From Stagonosporopsis chrysanthemi (Eukaryota > Ascomycota > Dothideomycetes > Pleosporales > Didymellaceae), in NCBI GenBank assembly GCA_022560025.1, contig JAFISE010000007.1, forward strand, positions 248,001-312,000: a stretch of DNA of 64,000 nucleotides. Direction: 5' to 3'. The translations under genes and the position numbers were made by a program. Each line of letters starts with the position of its first letter. Position 1 is the first letter of the stretch. Of the stretch, positions 11,031-20,674 are shown in pieces. The notes below the pieces were generated by a model. That model was not told the DNA's origin. It saw nothing but the letters and a program-made list of their open reading frames with translations, and did not search any database.

Positions 11031-13316
11031 TCAAACTAGCATGATCTCCCTCTTCTTCACCCAACCTCTGTCCGCAGCCTCTTTAATCTCTCCATCCATT
11101 ATACCATGCACATGCGCAACACAAATGAACCGGTACAGCTCCTCAGATTTACCAGCCTTTCCGAAATCATCTTGCTCCACTCGCCGGAGAACGACAGGGA
11201 CTTTGCCACCATCCATCACTGCGATGACATCGCCGCGTCGGACATAGCGACGTGTAAGGACAACGAGACCTCCCAGGGTAGTCGCAAACATGTGTTCTTG
11301 GTCTATGTCCGGCAATCTAGCATGCTCTATCCTGGTTGTACCTGGGCGAGGACGACGCGAGTGACTTGAGATCAATGAAGCATACTTTTGTTCCTGATAC
11401 CCATCGTACGACCTCCATGTGTGCAGCGGAGTTCGAGATTGAACCCTGGATGTGTTCTCAGGGTCCAGTGCTTCAATTTCCTCGACCGTCAATCGCCGCA
11501 TCATTGGAGGAGCAGTGCAGTCTCGGATCTTCGTGCGCCAGAAAGCGCAGATCGAGCTTTCACATTGCGTTGGTTTTTCTTGCGGGTCTGTTTCTGTCGA
11601 TGGCGAAAGCATGCGATGCTCTTTCGAGCACTTCTTTTCTACGCGATGTATTGCTTGTAAAGCACTCCAAGCGGAGTAGATGCCGGAAAGATCCTTAGGT
11701 CTTACCTCAGTATGGTTCCAAGGCACATGATTTTCGTCGTTGGGAAGGTCAAGACTGTCGATAATACTGCGTGTAAGCACCAGAACTGCCTTTTCATTTT
11801 TGAAGCATTGAGAAATATGTTGGAATTCAGGTTCACCGGCATGGAAAATGTCGCGCTGTGCAAACAAGATGGACGGGCTCTCAGAGCTTGGTAAGCCAAG
11901 ATTGGCAGTCCAAGATTCTTTGTCTTGATCCAGTACCCAGGAGTGGCAGGTTTCGAATGGGTTTTGACAGATGATGTCCAAGCTTTTCGACCTTTGCAGC
12001 AAAGCTATTGTTGCTTCCCTGTAAAGAGATGCCAATGGAATGGTGTAGTCGATCTCGACGCATGCCTTATCCCGCAGTAGTCCCATCAAGGCGTAAACTT
12101 TGTCTCTGGGATCGGTGGCCCTTCTGTCTCGAAAGCGAGCTAGAACATCCAGAAATTCGTCAGAAGAGCCCAGTGGACCAGCTCGGAACGCCCTGCGCTG
12201 ATCCTCAATTTGTTTGACCTCTGTCAAGGTCGTACCAAAGTCGATGAAGCTTCTATCGTGGCGACGAGCGCTATCTACGCTCTTCATCGTGTGAAAAGCG
12301 TCAAAATACGGCTCGTCCTCCAGGAAGCTTAAGACGTATGTCCACTCCAGTTCTTGCTCTCCACAAACCATTGTTATTCGCGGTGCGCATACAAGTTCTT
12401 GGACGACCCAGACGCGCTTCCAGTAGGGCGAATACTTCAGCAGTTCGCTGACAACTGGAACCTCATTGTCGGAAGATAATCGCAGGAAAGTCTCTGGACC
12501 TCGAGGGTACCTGGAACGGCTCCCCGTAGATGAGCTGAGAGCAGCCGAGCGCCCATCCACGATCTCTCGCAACAACTTCATACCGCTGACAATACTGTTG
12601 CGTTTAAAATTGATCACCTCTTGACGCCAACTGGTAGTTTCGTATCCTTGCCAATCATTCGTAGCCACCGACGGGCCCATCCAAGCAAGGACACGTTGGC
12701 ACGAAGAATAAATCTTATGCATAAGTCGAACTTGGCTTGCACGCTCCGCAAGGTCTGCTTGGTTGATGCAGACCGCATCGACCCACAGTGTTCGCGGTAC
12801 GACGTTGTTTCTAAGGCTACATAATATCTGTGACAGGTTGGGCGTGACGTGTTTGATCTGACCATCGAGGAGGATGGGGCTGCAGAAATTAGGCTCTCCC
12901 CACACGTAGGACAATGCCTCGTATGCTGGGACTTGGGGGTTACTAGAAAAAAGAGCGACTGACTGCAGACTACACTGGAGAGTCGCTCCAATTGCTGACG
13001 TGGGAGCGGGGTGGATAGTGAGCAGTCTTATCTCCTCTGTGTCTGGATCGAGTGGGCAGTAAATAGCTGGCGGCTGGTCAGGCGTTAAGCTCTTGAAGCT
13101 GTCTCCTGCTTTCTCAATACTCCACATGTCGGTGAGATATTGTGTAAGACAAAGTTTAGAGGAGGCTGAAGTGAGCCTCAGTTGAAGGCGGCTGCCTAGC
13201 GTGGGGCCACAGCCCCTGTAAGTTCTGCACAGCCGAGCTGCACCTGCACAGGCAAGGCCATGCGAATGAGGAACATGGAATCGTGTCAAATTGTGTTGTT
13301 GATATATCTGAGTCAT
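11031..13316 (-). CDS. HET-domain (heterokaryon incompatibility) protein
   Basis: Intron-free frame of 761 residues. The HET domain is recognised by AYEALSYVWG (about residue 131), RTLWVDAVCINQAD (~175) and the following YSSCQRVLAWMG, then DKVYALMGL further on. The C-terminus has the usual ending of these proteins: TTLGGLVVLTRRYVRRGDVIAVMDGGKVPVVLR and VAHVHGIMDGE. HET proteins act in allorecognition and regulated cell death after hyphal fusion, but most family members have no known partner. The first ATG is at 13316; a later ATG at 13127 (MWSIEKAGD) is just as plausible, because the first 63 residues look like translated leader. No NACHT or NLR partner lies next to it. Confidence 0.88.
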   Translation of the reverse strand: MTQIYQQHNLTRFHVPHSHGLACAGAARLCRTYRGCGPTLGSRLQLRLTSASSKLCLTQYLTDMWSIEKAGDSFKSLTPDQPPAIYCPLDPDTEEIRLLTIHPAPTSAIGATLQCSLQSVALFSSNPQVPAYEALSYVWGEPNFCSPILLDGQIKHVTPNLSQILCSLRNNVVPRTLWVDAVCINQADLAERASQVRLMHKIYSSCQRVLAWMGPSVATNDWQGYETTSWRQEVINFKRNSIVSGMKLLREIVDGRSAALSSSTGSRSRYPRGPETFLRLSSDNEVPVVSELLKYSPYWKRVWVVQELVCAPRITMVCGEQELEWTYVLSFLEDEPYFDAFHTMKSVDSARRHDRSFIDFGTTLTEVKQIEDQRRAFRAGPLGSSDEFLDVLARFRDRRATDPRDKVYALMGLLRDKACVEIDYTIPLASLYREATIALLQRSKSLDIICQNPFETCHSWVLDQDKESWTANLGLPSSESPSILFAQRDIFHAGEPEFQHISQCFKNEKAVLVLTRSIIDSLDLPNDENHVPWNHTEVRPKDLSGIYSAWSALQAIHRVEKKCSKEHRMLSPSTETDPQEKPTQCESSICAFWRTKIRDCTAPPMMRRLTVEEIEALDPENTSRVQSRTPLHTWRSYDGYQEQKYASLISSHSRRPRPGTTRIEHARLPDIDQEHMFATTLGGLVVLTRRYVRRGDVIAVMDGGKVPVVLRRVEQDDFGKAGKSEELYRFICVAHVHGIMDGEIKEAADRGWVKKREIMLV

Positions 13317-13521
13317 TATATGAAGGAGCGTTTCTATCTGCGCGGAGGTTCTCCATAGTCGTGACCATCCTCAGTCACGGGATCTGGCTTGACATACCGC
13401 AATTTCGAAGATCAAAAGTGGCAATTGCAATATGGCAGCAGGCCTCTACTGTTTATCCTTGCCTATCGCTCATACCACTGGCAGCTGTGACATCGTGATA
13501 CGCCTCAAGAAAGGCCATCAC

Positions 13522-13827
13522 CTACGGACTGCCAGGTCTGCGAGCCCGCTCAACTTCCCTCTCAACACACCTGACTTTTGCTACCCATTCCTGCACCTGC
13601 CGTTGCGTAACAACAGAGCCAGACGTATCTGTAAGCGTGTTCAGCTTGTCCTTGAGGTCATGTAATAGCGGCACCAGCTCATCTAGAATACGATTCTGTG
13701 CGTAGTGATCATCCCTCTCTCTCCTATTGTTATACTCCCTCTGGTTCAGGGGCGGGAAATGGCCAATGCCTGCGTATATTTCCGGGTACTGATGGTCGTA
13801 AAGGTAGTTGTCCTCGTGTCGGTACAT
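13522..13827 (-). CDS. Small hypothetical protein, 101 residues
   Basis: ATG at 13827 and stop at 13522. The N-terminus is Tyr- and His-rich (MYRHEDNYLYDHQYP), followed by a charged region and a helix-rich C-terminal half (ELVPLLHDLKDKLNTL, then RQVQEWVAKVRCVEREVERA) that looks amphipathic. No family recognised. The residue composition suggests real coding, but there is no second line of evidence. Confidence 0.4.
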   Translation of the reverse strand: MYRHEDNYLYDHQYPEIYAGIGHFPPLNQREYNNRRERDDHYAQNRILDELVPLLHDLKDKLNTLTDTSGSVVTQRQVQEWVAKVRCVEREVERARRPGSP

Positions 13828-14111
13828 GATGCTTGACTTTGTTCGTAGGGATGAACTTTGCCGGTTTTTTAACGGTAGTTGTCTGAGAGGTGAGAGTCAA
13901 ATGAGAACCAGGGACTTTATACTAGGTTCGTGTGCTACACAAATGGAGCTGCACCATGGCAATACACTTATGCGTAGCAGTGTTGCTGTAAATGCGGTAC
14001 ACGACAGCCAAAGCAGAGACGTCGACAGGTAATCGCGATGCTGAGTTGTCGCAGCGTGGGCATGGAGAGAACAGGGCGAGTTTGACATGTTGATGATATT
14101 CCAAACCTAAT

Positions 14112-15103
14112 TCAGGTGAAAATGATGCCACCGTCAATGACGATAGTCTGCCCCGTCATGTAGTCGCTGTCTTTGCTCGACAGAAAACTCACCGTACTCG
14201 CCACGTCCTCTGGTACGCTCGTCCTGCCCAACGCAATTAGCTCGTTTGTGTATTTCTTGATGGTATCACCCTTCTTTGCTCCCGTCTTTTCTCCCAGCTT
14301 CTCGTCGATGAGATCCCACATTGCAGTGCCAACAATTCCAGGCGCGTATGCATTCACGGTGATCTTGTGTTCGGCCATTTCCATAGCGAAGGCTTGCGTC
14401 ATGCCTCGAACGGCCCATTTGGAGGCGCTGTAGTGGGACAGCAATGCGAAGGGCTTGAACGCAACGATCGATGCTGCGCCGAGAAGCTTGCCACCTGAGC
14501 CTTGCGAGATCATTTGCTCTGCTGCAGCTTTGTAGCAGTTGAACACGCCGTACACTGGACTATATCAGCACGACGTAATGTAGGATAGACACACAACTTG
14601 CCGTTGATCTCAAACATCCTCTTGAAGTCTTGTTCGGTCAACTCCAGCAGACCCTTGACCTGCGCAATGCCGGCGTTCGCAACCATGGTGTTCAGAGGGC
14701 CGAGCTCCGAAGTGGATGCCTTTACCAGATCTTGCACTTCTTTGAGATTCGACACATCCGCCGTGAACGCAAAGGCTTTTCGGCCAAGACCCTCAATTTC
14801 CTTGACCACCTCATCACAGCCAGCTTTGTTCGCCGCGATGTCGTTGATGCACACGTCGTAGCCGTCGTTTGCCAGACGCAGAGCTATGGCTTTGCCGCTA
14901 ACAGTTGTCAGCCTGGTTGCTCGCTCCGTTTGTCCAAACCGATCTCACATTCCACGCGATGAGCCGGTCACGATAGCCGTCCTCTTCTCTGCTGGCGTGG
15001 CGTAGGTGCGTAGCAAATGTGGCGCCTGGGTCGAGACACGGAACAGAGTCGTGGGCTTTGGCGACGCTCGCCAGGCTGTTCTAGCTACTGATGTGAAAGA
15101 CAT
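14112..15103 (-). CDS. Mitochondrial SDR (acetoin/diacetyl reductase-like)
   Basis: NAD(P)H-dependent oxidoreductase; substrate inferred only from likeness to acetoin/diacetyl reductases. Exons: 14949-15103, 14602-14897, 14112-14554, giving 297 residues. The first ~40 residues are an Arg/Ser/Thr-rich, acid-free presequence ending LLRTYATPAEKR, typical of mitochondrial import. The core then follows: TGSSRGIG (cofactor loop, completed across intron 1), NAGIA, YSASK (catalytic Tyr and Lys), and PGIV. Intron 1 (14898-14948) is GT-AG with CTGAC. Intron 2 (14555-14601, 47 nt) is best read as GC-AG: G|GCAAGT to CCAG. That choice keeps the conserved FEINVYGVFNCY run, while a GT donor two bases inside would insert residues. 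Stop at 14112. Confidence 0.85.
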
Positions 15104-15638
15104 TTGAAGTACGGAATGACTGCTCCTTTTGAACTCGACTTGATATCAAACTATGGACCTATGTCAAGGAACCAGGAACAAAAAGGCCTAAACAGAGCAG
15201 GCCAGGCCCTTATGTACCATGATGCGTGAGAGGGGTACGCGCACCATCCATCTACCCGGTAGAAAGCCATTCCTAGCTTTATTTCCACGTCGGCAGAGCT
15301 CCATGAAGCTCACCCGATCTGTCGGGTCAAGGTAGCCCGGGAGCGACGTCTATGACAATCAAGCTCGTGAAATGAAAATGACATACCCTGACTCATGCAG
15401 CAGGTCGGCACCGTTCGGCGGACCCCATAGCCGAGAAGTTACAGGCTGCAATCCCATGGCCGGATGAAGCTGGCGGCGGAAACAAGAGTGAGGAGTTGAG
15501 CTGCGGAGATGCAGCGGGGAGATGGAACGAGCCTTCCCCATCCGAGCTTAGCTCCTCTCGCGAACGTGCAGGGCAGGCGCGTCGTGCAGTATCAACAACT
15601 AAACAACGTCACACATCGCTCCCGGGTTCGACGTCAAG
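15104..15638. promoter_or_regulatory. Divergent promoter between SDR and Ask1 genes
   Basis: 535 bp between two outward-facing start codons, so both promoters must lie here. No TATA box or strong repeated motif recognised. Confidence 0.5.
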
Positions 15639-17020
15639 ATGTCTCGGCAAAGCATGGCGCCGAATCGCAATCTCTCGTTGACAGAGGAATTGGAGAAGCT
15701 GGAGCAGTCAATCACCCTTACGCTCCAAGGTGAACAAATCCTGAGATGCCCCACCAACACAGCTAACAAGAGCAGAAATCGACCACAACTTCAGCCGCGC
15801 GCATCGCATCGTTACTACAGGAATCCTGCCAATTGTAGAGCAATATGGAAAGCACTCCGAGGCGGTCTGGGAAGGCTCAAAGGTGCGCATTCATCCTGCA
15901 TAACTATTTCGAGTCGGACACTAACGATTTCCAGTTCTGGAAGCAGTTCTTCGAAGCCAGCGCGAACGTATCGCTGTCTGGGTATGAAGCGCCTCAGGAC
16001 GATTCGATTGCGCAAGACGATACACAACAGGAGGAGACGTACGAGGACGAGACCATCACTGGGGATGTGACTAGGGGAGGGGCTACTACACCGCAACGAC
16101 CAACGTCGTCCCACGGCGAATTGGACGATACAATGACAATGGACTCTCCGTCTATGGGCCACAGTACGCCTGGAATGCCGCAGTCGCTCAGAAAAGGCAA
16201 GCATGGGGATGGTGACGAGTTGGACGCGGAGGATGAGGCACCTCAGTTCGCTGGGCTCTCGTCGCCATACGAAACACTGCGACAGGAGCTGGAAGGTGGA
16301 CCATCGGGCTCTAGAACCCCAAAGTTTGACCCCGTCACACCTGGAAAATCGCAAGTCCTCCCAGACATGATGGGCTTCGATTCCTCGCCGTTCGTTCAGC
16401 CCACGACAACGAAGAAGACGCACTTCAACCAGGACCCGCTCATGCACCGCGTGCTCGACAAGACATTCCGTGTACAGGCTACCCCGCTCATCAGCCCCAG
16501 GAAGTACAAGCCAACGGGTGCCTTCACTCCAGGCACCGCAAGTCGCGCCGCAGCAACGCCTCGTGGTGCTGCAGCCAGCTCGAGACTGCCCAAGTGGGAC
16601 GATTCGTCGCCTCCTTCATCTCCCGCGCCCCAGCTACGTGCTGACATCTTTTCGCCTATGAAGACGCCCCGCACCCCGGGTGTGAGCGTGCAAACACCGG
16701 CGAAGGGCAAAACGCCGATGAGCACGGGAAGAGCACAGGACTACGTTGACTACAGCGATGACGACGAGCTCGACTTCAGCCCACCCAAGACGATCCAATT
16801 TCACATCCCTCAGACGAAACTACTGCAGACACCTGGTGCGTATTCTGTTTCCAATCACAATGGCACTGCTAACACCCGCACAGCCCGAGAAGCCAGCCGG
16901 CGTATTGTTGACGACCTACTGATGACTGCTGGAGGCGACTTCACAGACACAACAGGTGGCATGGAGGACGACAGCCCAAGTGTAGTCCGACGTCAAGTTG
17001 ATTTGGACGACAGCTTTTGA
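15639..17020 (+). CDS. ASK1: DASH/Dam1 complex subunit Ask1
   Basis: Kinetochore protein of the DASH/Dam1 complex, which forms microtubule-coupled rings and attaches chromosomes to spindle microtubules; fungal-specific. Exons: 15639-15729, 15776-15882, 15935-16835, 16884-17020, 411 residues. The N-terminal Ask1 domain is rebuilt only after splicing: LTEELEKLEQSITLTLQ joins EIDHNFSRAHRI, then ILPIVEQYGKHSEAVWEG and FWKQFFEASANVSLSGYE. A long, low-complexity middle rich in Ser/Thr-Pro follows (many TP/SP sites, consistent with cell-cycle kinase targets). The C-terminal family motif TPAREASRRIVDDLL is formed across the last intron. All three introns are 46-52 nt. Confident because both conserved blocks depend on the same intron set. 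Confidence 0.93.
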
Positions 17021-17362
17021 GTGCATGTTACGGGCCAAGGAATGTGCGCGAGGAGTTGTTGTACTTGCTGTTTAGACCACGATACCCAATAGTAGAGGAG
17101 TCCCTTCTGAATTGAAAATGTACAAAAGATGCAAGACGCTCGTATCGCGTATACGTTTGGACAATTACGATGGGGTGAGCGAACAGCTGGCATGTGACAA
17201 CCTGCAACTGCTGCACTAGCCGCTGTGGCGTCGCGCGAGCTATTGGCTGAGGCCCTGCAACAGACAGCTCAGTCGTCATGCCCCAGTAACTCTAGCTCAA
17301 CCGCTCCTTCCTAAGAGCCAGATGTCCTTGTCTTTCCGGACACACGCTCTCTCTCAATTACA
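17021..17362. other. Ask1 3' flank / PI4-kinase promoter
   Basis: 342 bp, no gene or clear motif seen. Confidence 0.5.
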
Positions 17363-19694
17363 ATGCCAAAAGACAAAAGACCACCGACGTCAGGGTACGC
17401 TCGAATAGCGCAGGCGGAAGAAGAAGAGGACTCGGACGCCGCGTCCGAGGAAGGCTTCCACCAGAACGCCCTGTCGAATGGCCAGTATGCTCCCATCCAG
17501 CCCACACGAAGCTCGCGGATGCGTATGCCGGGCGACTCGGCTCCCGGATCACCAAATGCACATCGAACAACCGCCGGCCGGCGACACCGATCGAATTCCG
17601 GCGTCGACATCAAAGCCATAAATGCGCGTTTCGAGCGATGGGCAGACGAGATTGCGCAGAAGTTCAAGTTCAAGAAGCAGAAGGAAGGGCCAGACGACGA
17701 GCAGCTCGAGATCCACCACTCCGTCTTCCAGGCACCTGATGGGGTACGGCCAGCAACTGCAGAGTCGCTGCAGTTCGACTACGATGCAGGTGGCTCGCCG
17801 GATCGCATAACAAGGCTACAATTCGACGACATTGTGGAGAGCGTGCGCACGGCGATTGAGATGGACGTACACCCAAAGCTCATCACACAAGGCAGCTCAG
17901 GCAGCTACTTCGCGCGCAACACCCAGGGCAAGGTCGTGGGTGTGTTCAAGCCGAAGGACGAAGAGCCATACGCGTCGCGAAATCCAAAGTGGACAAAGTG
18001 GATACATCGCAACTTGTTCCCCTTCTTCTTTGGACGAGCCTGTCTCATCCCCAATCTGAGCTACATTTCCGAAGCCGCCGCATACGTCCTCGACACCCAG
18101 CTGCGAACGAACATCGTGCCGTACACAGACATTGTCGATCTCTCGTCCAAGTCGTTCTACTACGACTTCTGGGAGAGACGAGCCTTCTATAGGAAAGGGA
18201 AACCTTTTCCAGAAAAGCCTGGCAGCTTCCAGGTCTTCTTGAAGGGCTTCAAGGATGCAAACATCTTCCTAAAAGAGAACCCTTGGCCAGATCAGCATGT
18301 GCCGAGCCTAAATGCTGCATCTCGAAAGAAGAGGAGAAGATGGGCTGAGGACTGCAGACCGAGCGGACCGCAATCCGACAACGAGGACGACGACGATCAA
18401 CCAGGCACGCCGAACAACCAGCGAAAACGAGGATTCTGGACGCCGATGCTCCGGCAATCGTTCCGAGAGCAGCTGGAAAAATTGGTCATCCTCGACTACA
18501 TCATGCGCAACACCGATCGAGGGTTGGACAACTGGATGATCAAGATCGACGAGAAAACACAGGAAGCTACAATAGTTGCGGAGCCGCCAAAGCTAAACGA
18601 GGAAGAGGACGGAGAGGATGCTCCCAGTCAATACACGCGGCAGTCCATGTCTGAGCTGGATCCATATGGACGTAGAGAGCCTATGAGGGCGTCCAGCCGC
18701 TCTGACACACCCATGCAGAACGGTCCAACGCCAGGGATCACGCTCGGTGCCATCGACAACAGCTTGTCGTGGCCATGGAAGCATCCTGATGCCGTGAGTT
18801 GCGCTGATAGCCTCAGGAGAGCAATCGCTAACATCGTTGCAGTGGCGCAGCTATCCGTTCGGTTGGCTGTTCCTGCCGGTCTCGCTCATCGGCCAGCCCT
18901 TCTCCGAGGCGACTCGCAAGCACTTCCTCCCACTTCTCACATCGAAACAATGGTGGAGCGATACACAGGCGGAGCTCAGGAAGTGCTTCTCGCGAGATGC
19001 AGACTTCAAGGAGCGCATGTACGCGAAACAAATTGCGGTCATGAAGGGGCAAGCTTGGAACGTGGTGGAGACGCTCAAGACACCTGACCACGGGCCACTA
19101 GAGCTTACAAGGAGAGCTCGTGTGTGCGTCTGGGACGACATCGTTGAGATCCCTATTGCCGTCCCTCTGCGTGCACCCTCAGCGGAGATGCGGCGCAAGC
19201 AGCAGCCTAGCAAACACCAGAGGCTCGGAGAGGAGCACGAAGAGATGGACATCACAGCCCTCCAAACCCCACAACAGAAACCACAGCCCGACCTCCTCAT
19301 GAACTCGCCTCCACTCGAGTCAGCGCATGAGAACCGCTTCAACATTGCTCGCGATTCTTCGTCGTTCGATGCGCGCCGCCCTGATGGCACCTATAACGGC
19401 AATGGCCCCTTGTCGCCCGCAACTGTCAATGACATGCCCTGGGCGAGTCGAAAAGTACCCGCCTCTGATGACAGACCCGCGCACCGCTCGCGCATGAGCT
19501 ACGACATGCCGCGCCAGGACAGCGGCAGGCGACAGCGACGCTTCTCCCTAAACTTGCGCAGGGGTGATTACGACGAAGACGAAGGCGATCTGGGCTACGC
19601 AGCGAACGAGGACATGGAGGGCAACCGCAAGAAGGTCATCGTAGAGCGTCTCGAGATGGTCAAGGGCAGGAACCCGGTGTTCACGTGGTGTTGA
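17363..19694 (+). CDS. LSB6: Type II phosphatidylinositol 4-kinase
   Basis: Makes PI4P from phosphatidylinositol on endosomal, vacuolar and plasma membranes (the yeast homologue is Lsb6). Exons 17363-18793 and 18843-19694, one 49-nt intron, 760 residues. ATG in an ACAATGCC context. The kinase region starts at TQGSSGSYFARN (glycine-rich nucleotide loop) and VVGVFKPKDEEPYA (ATP-binding Lys). It continues with KTWIHRN-like and LIPNLSYISEAAAYVLD blocks, then DYIMRNTDRGLDNWMIK (catalytic loop with N-x-D-R-G-x-D-N) and GAIDNSLSWPWKHPD (the metal-binding D region), which runs across the intron into WRSYPFGWLFLP. The N-terminal ~120 residues and the long basic C-terminal tail are disordered-looking. 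The Cys-rich palmitoylation site of animal PI4KII is not evident. Confidence 0.92.
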
Positions 19695-20674
19695 CGAGCA
19701 TCGACAATAATGATACCTATTATGGCTTTGAACGAAGGGAGGCAGTTTGCATAGCGGGCGTTAGATTGGGCGTTTTGCATAGTGGCGCTGGGCGGATGCA
19801 ACCTTGTAGCAACATCATCCACTGTTGTAGTACCACATAGATCTTTGAGTCGGCGAACGGCTCGCTCTCCGGGCGAGATCTTCTACAGCATCAGATGCGT
19901 GTCGAAAGATAACGAACTTGCTCGGTCCAGCGCGCCGGTTTAGGATGGTGCGAACGCCTCCGGCACTGGGCGTCGTGGTGGTTGCAGAGGGCCGGGAAGA
20001 TGCAAAAGTCGGTACGTCATGTGGTCTCTCCGGTAGGCAGAAACGCGTGGGTCCGTGTGGCTAGTGCCATCTTCGACAGAACGTGAAAGTCGACGACATC
20101 CAGACTCCTTATCACATCTTGTAAAGCGCGCAGTTGTTGCCCGGCATGCATCTGTGAAAAGCGCTCTTCTCTATGTACGATTTCCCAGTCGCGATATGAA
20201 GCCCAGGAGCACGCAGCCGGATCCTTTACCTTCACTTGCTCGGCCCCCGGATCTGAGTGGCGCGTGACCTTGTACCTCGACCGCGTCGACGCCAGGGATC
20301 AGCGCGCAACAGTCCAACTTGCGGGCTTCAGAACGACTTGCCTTGCTCAACGCAGCTTCATTAAATAAACTGGAACATCTCTTTAAATTCGTTTCTACCG
20401 CGGCGACATAACAGTCTCTTGGCATCTGGATGCTGGATGCGCTGTGCCAGCGAGCATCGAAGCATCGCAGAAAGAGCTGGGATCTGGTCGACCGGATTGG
20501 CTGACGCCAGCGCTCTCTTTCACCTGTAGCAATAGCTCTGTTTGTGCCTGTACACTATGAACCCCGCTCTATTACTTGACCCGCGTGGGGCGCGCAAGAA
20601 AGGTAATCTTTGCTTCTTCTCCTACCTTTGTCAGCTTGCTTCACCCTTTCCACAAATCCCCAACATCCCCCATT
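19695..20674. other. Intergenic, nothing recognised
   Basis: 980 bp between two plus-strand genes. Open frames are short and lack features. The last ~100 bases are pyrimidine-rich, as expected of a leader before the next gene. Confidence 0.6.

Noticed and set aside
11031..13316. HET gene as part of an NLR/HET allorecognition pair
   Set aside because: No NACHT, STAND or second HET gene lies beside it in the window.
13828..14111. Possible regulatory RNA or small gene
   Set aside because: Only short frames and no stable hairpin or repeat seen by eye.
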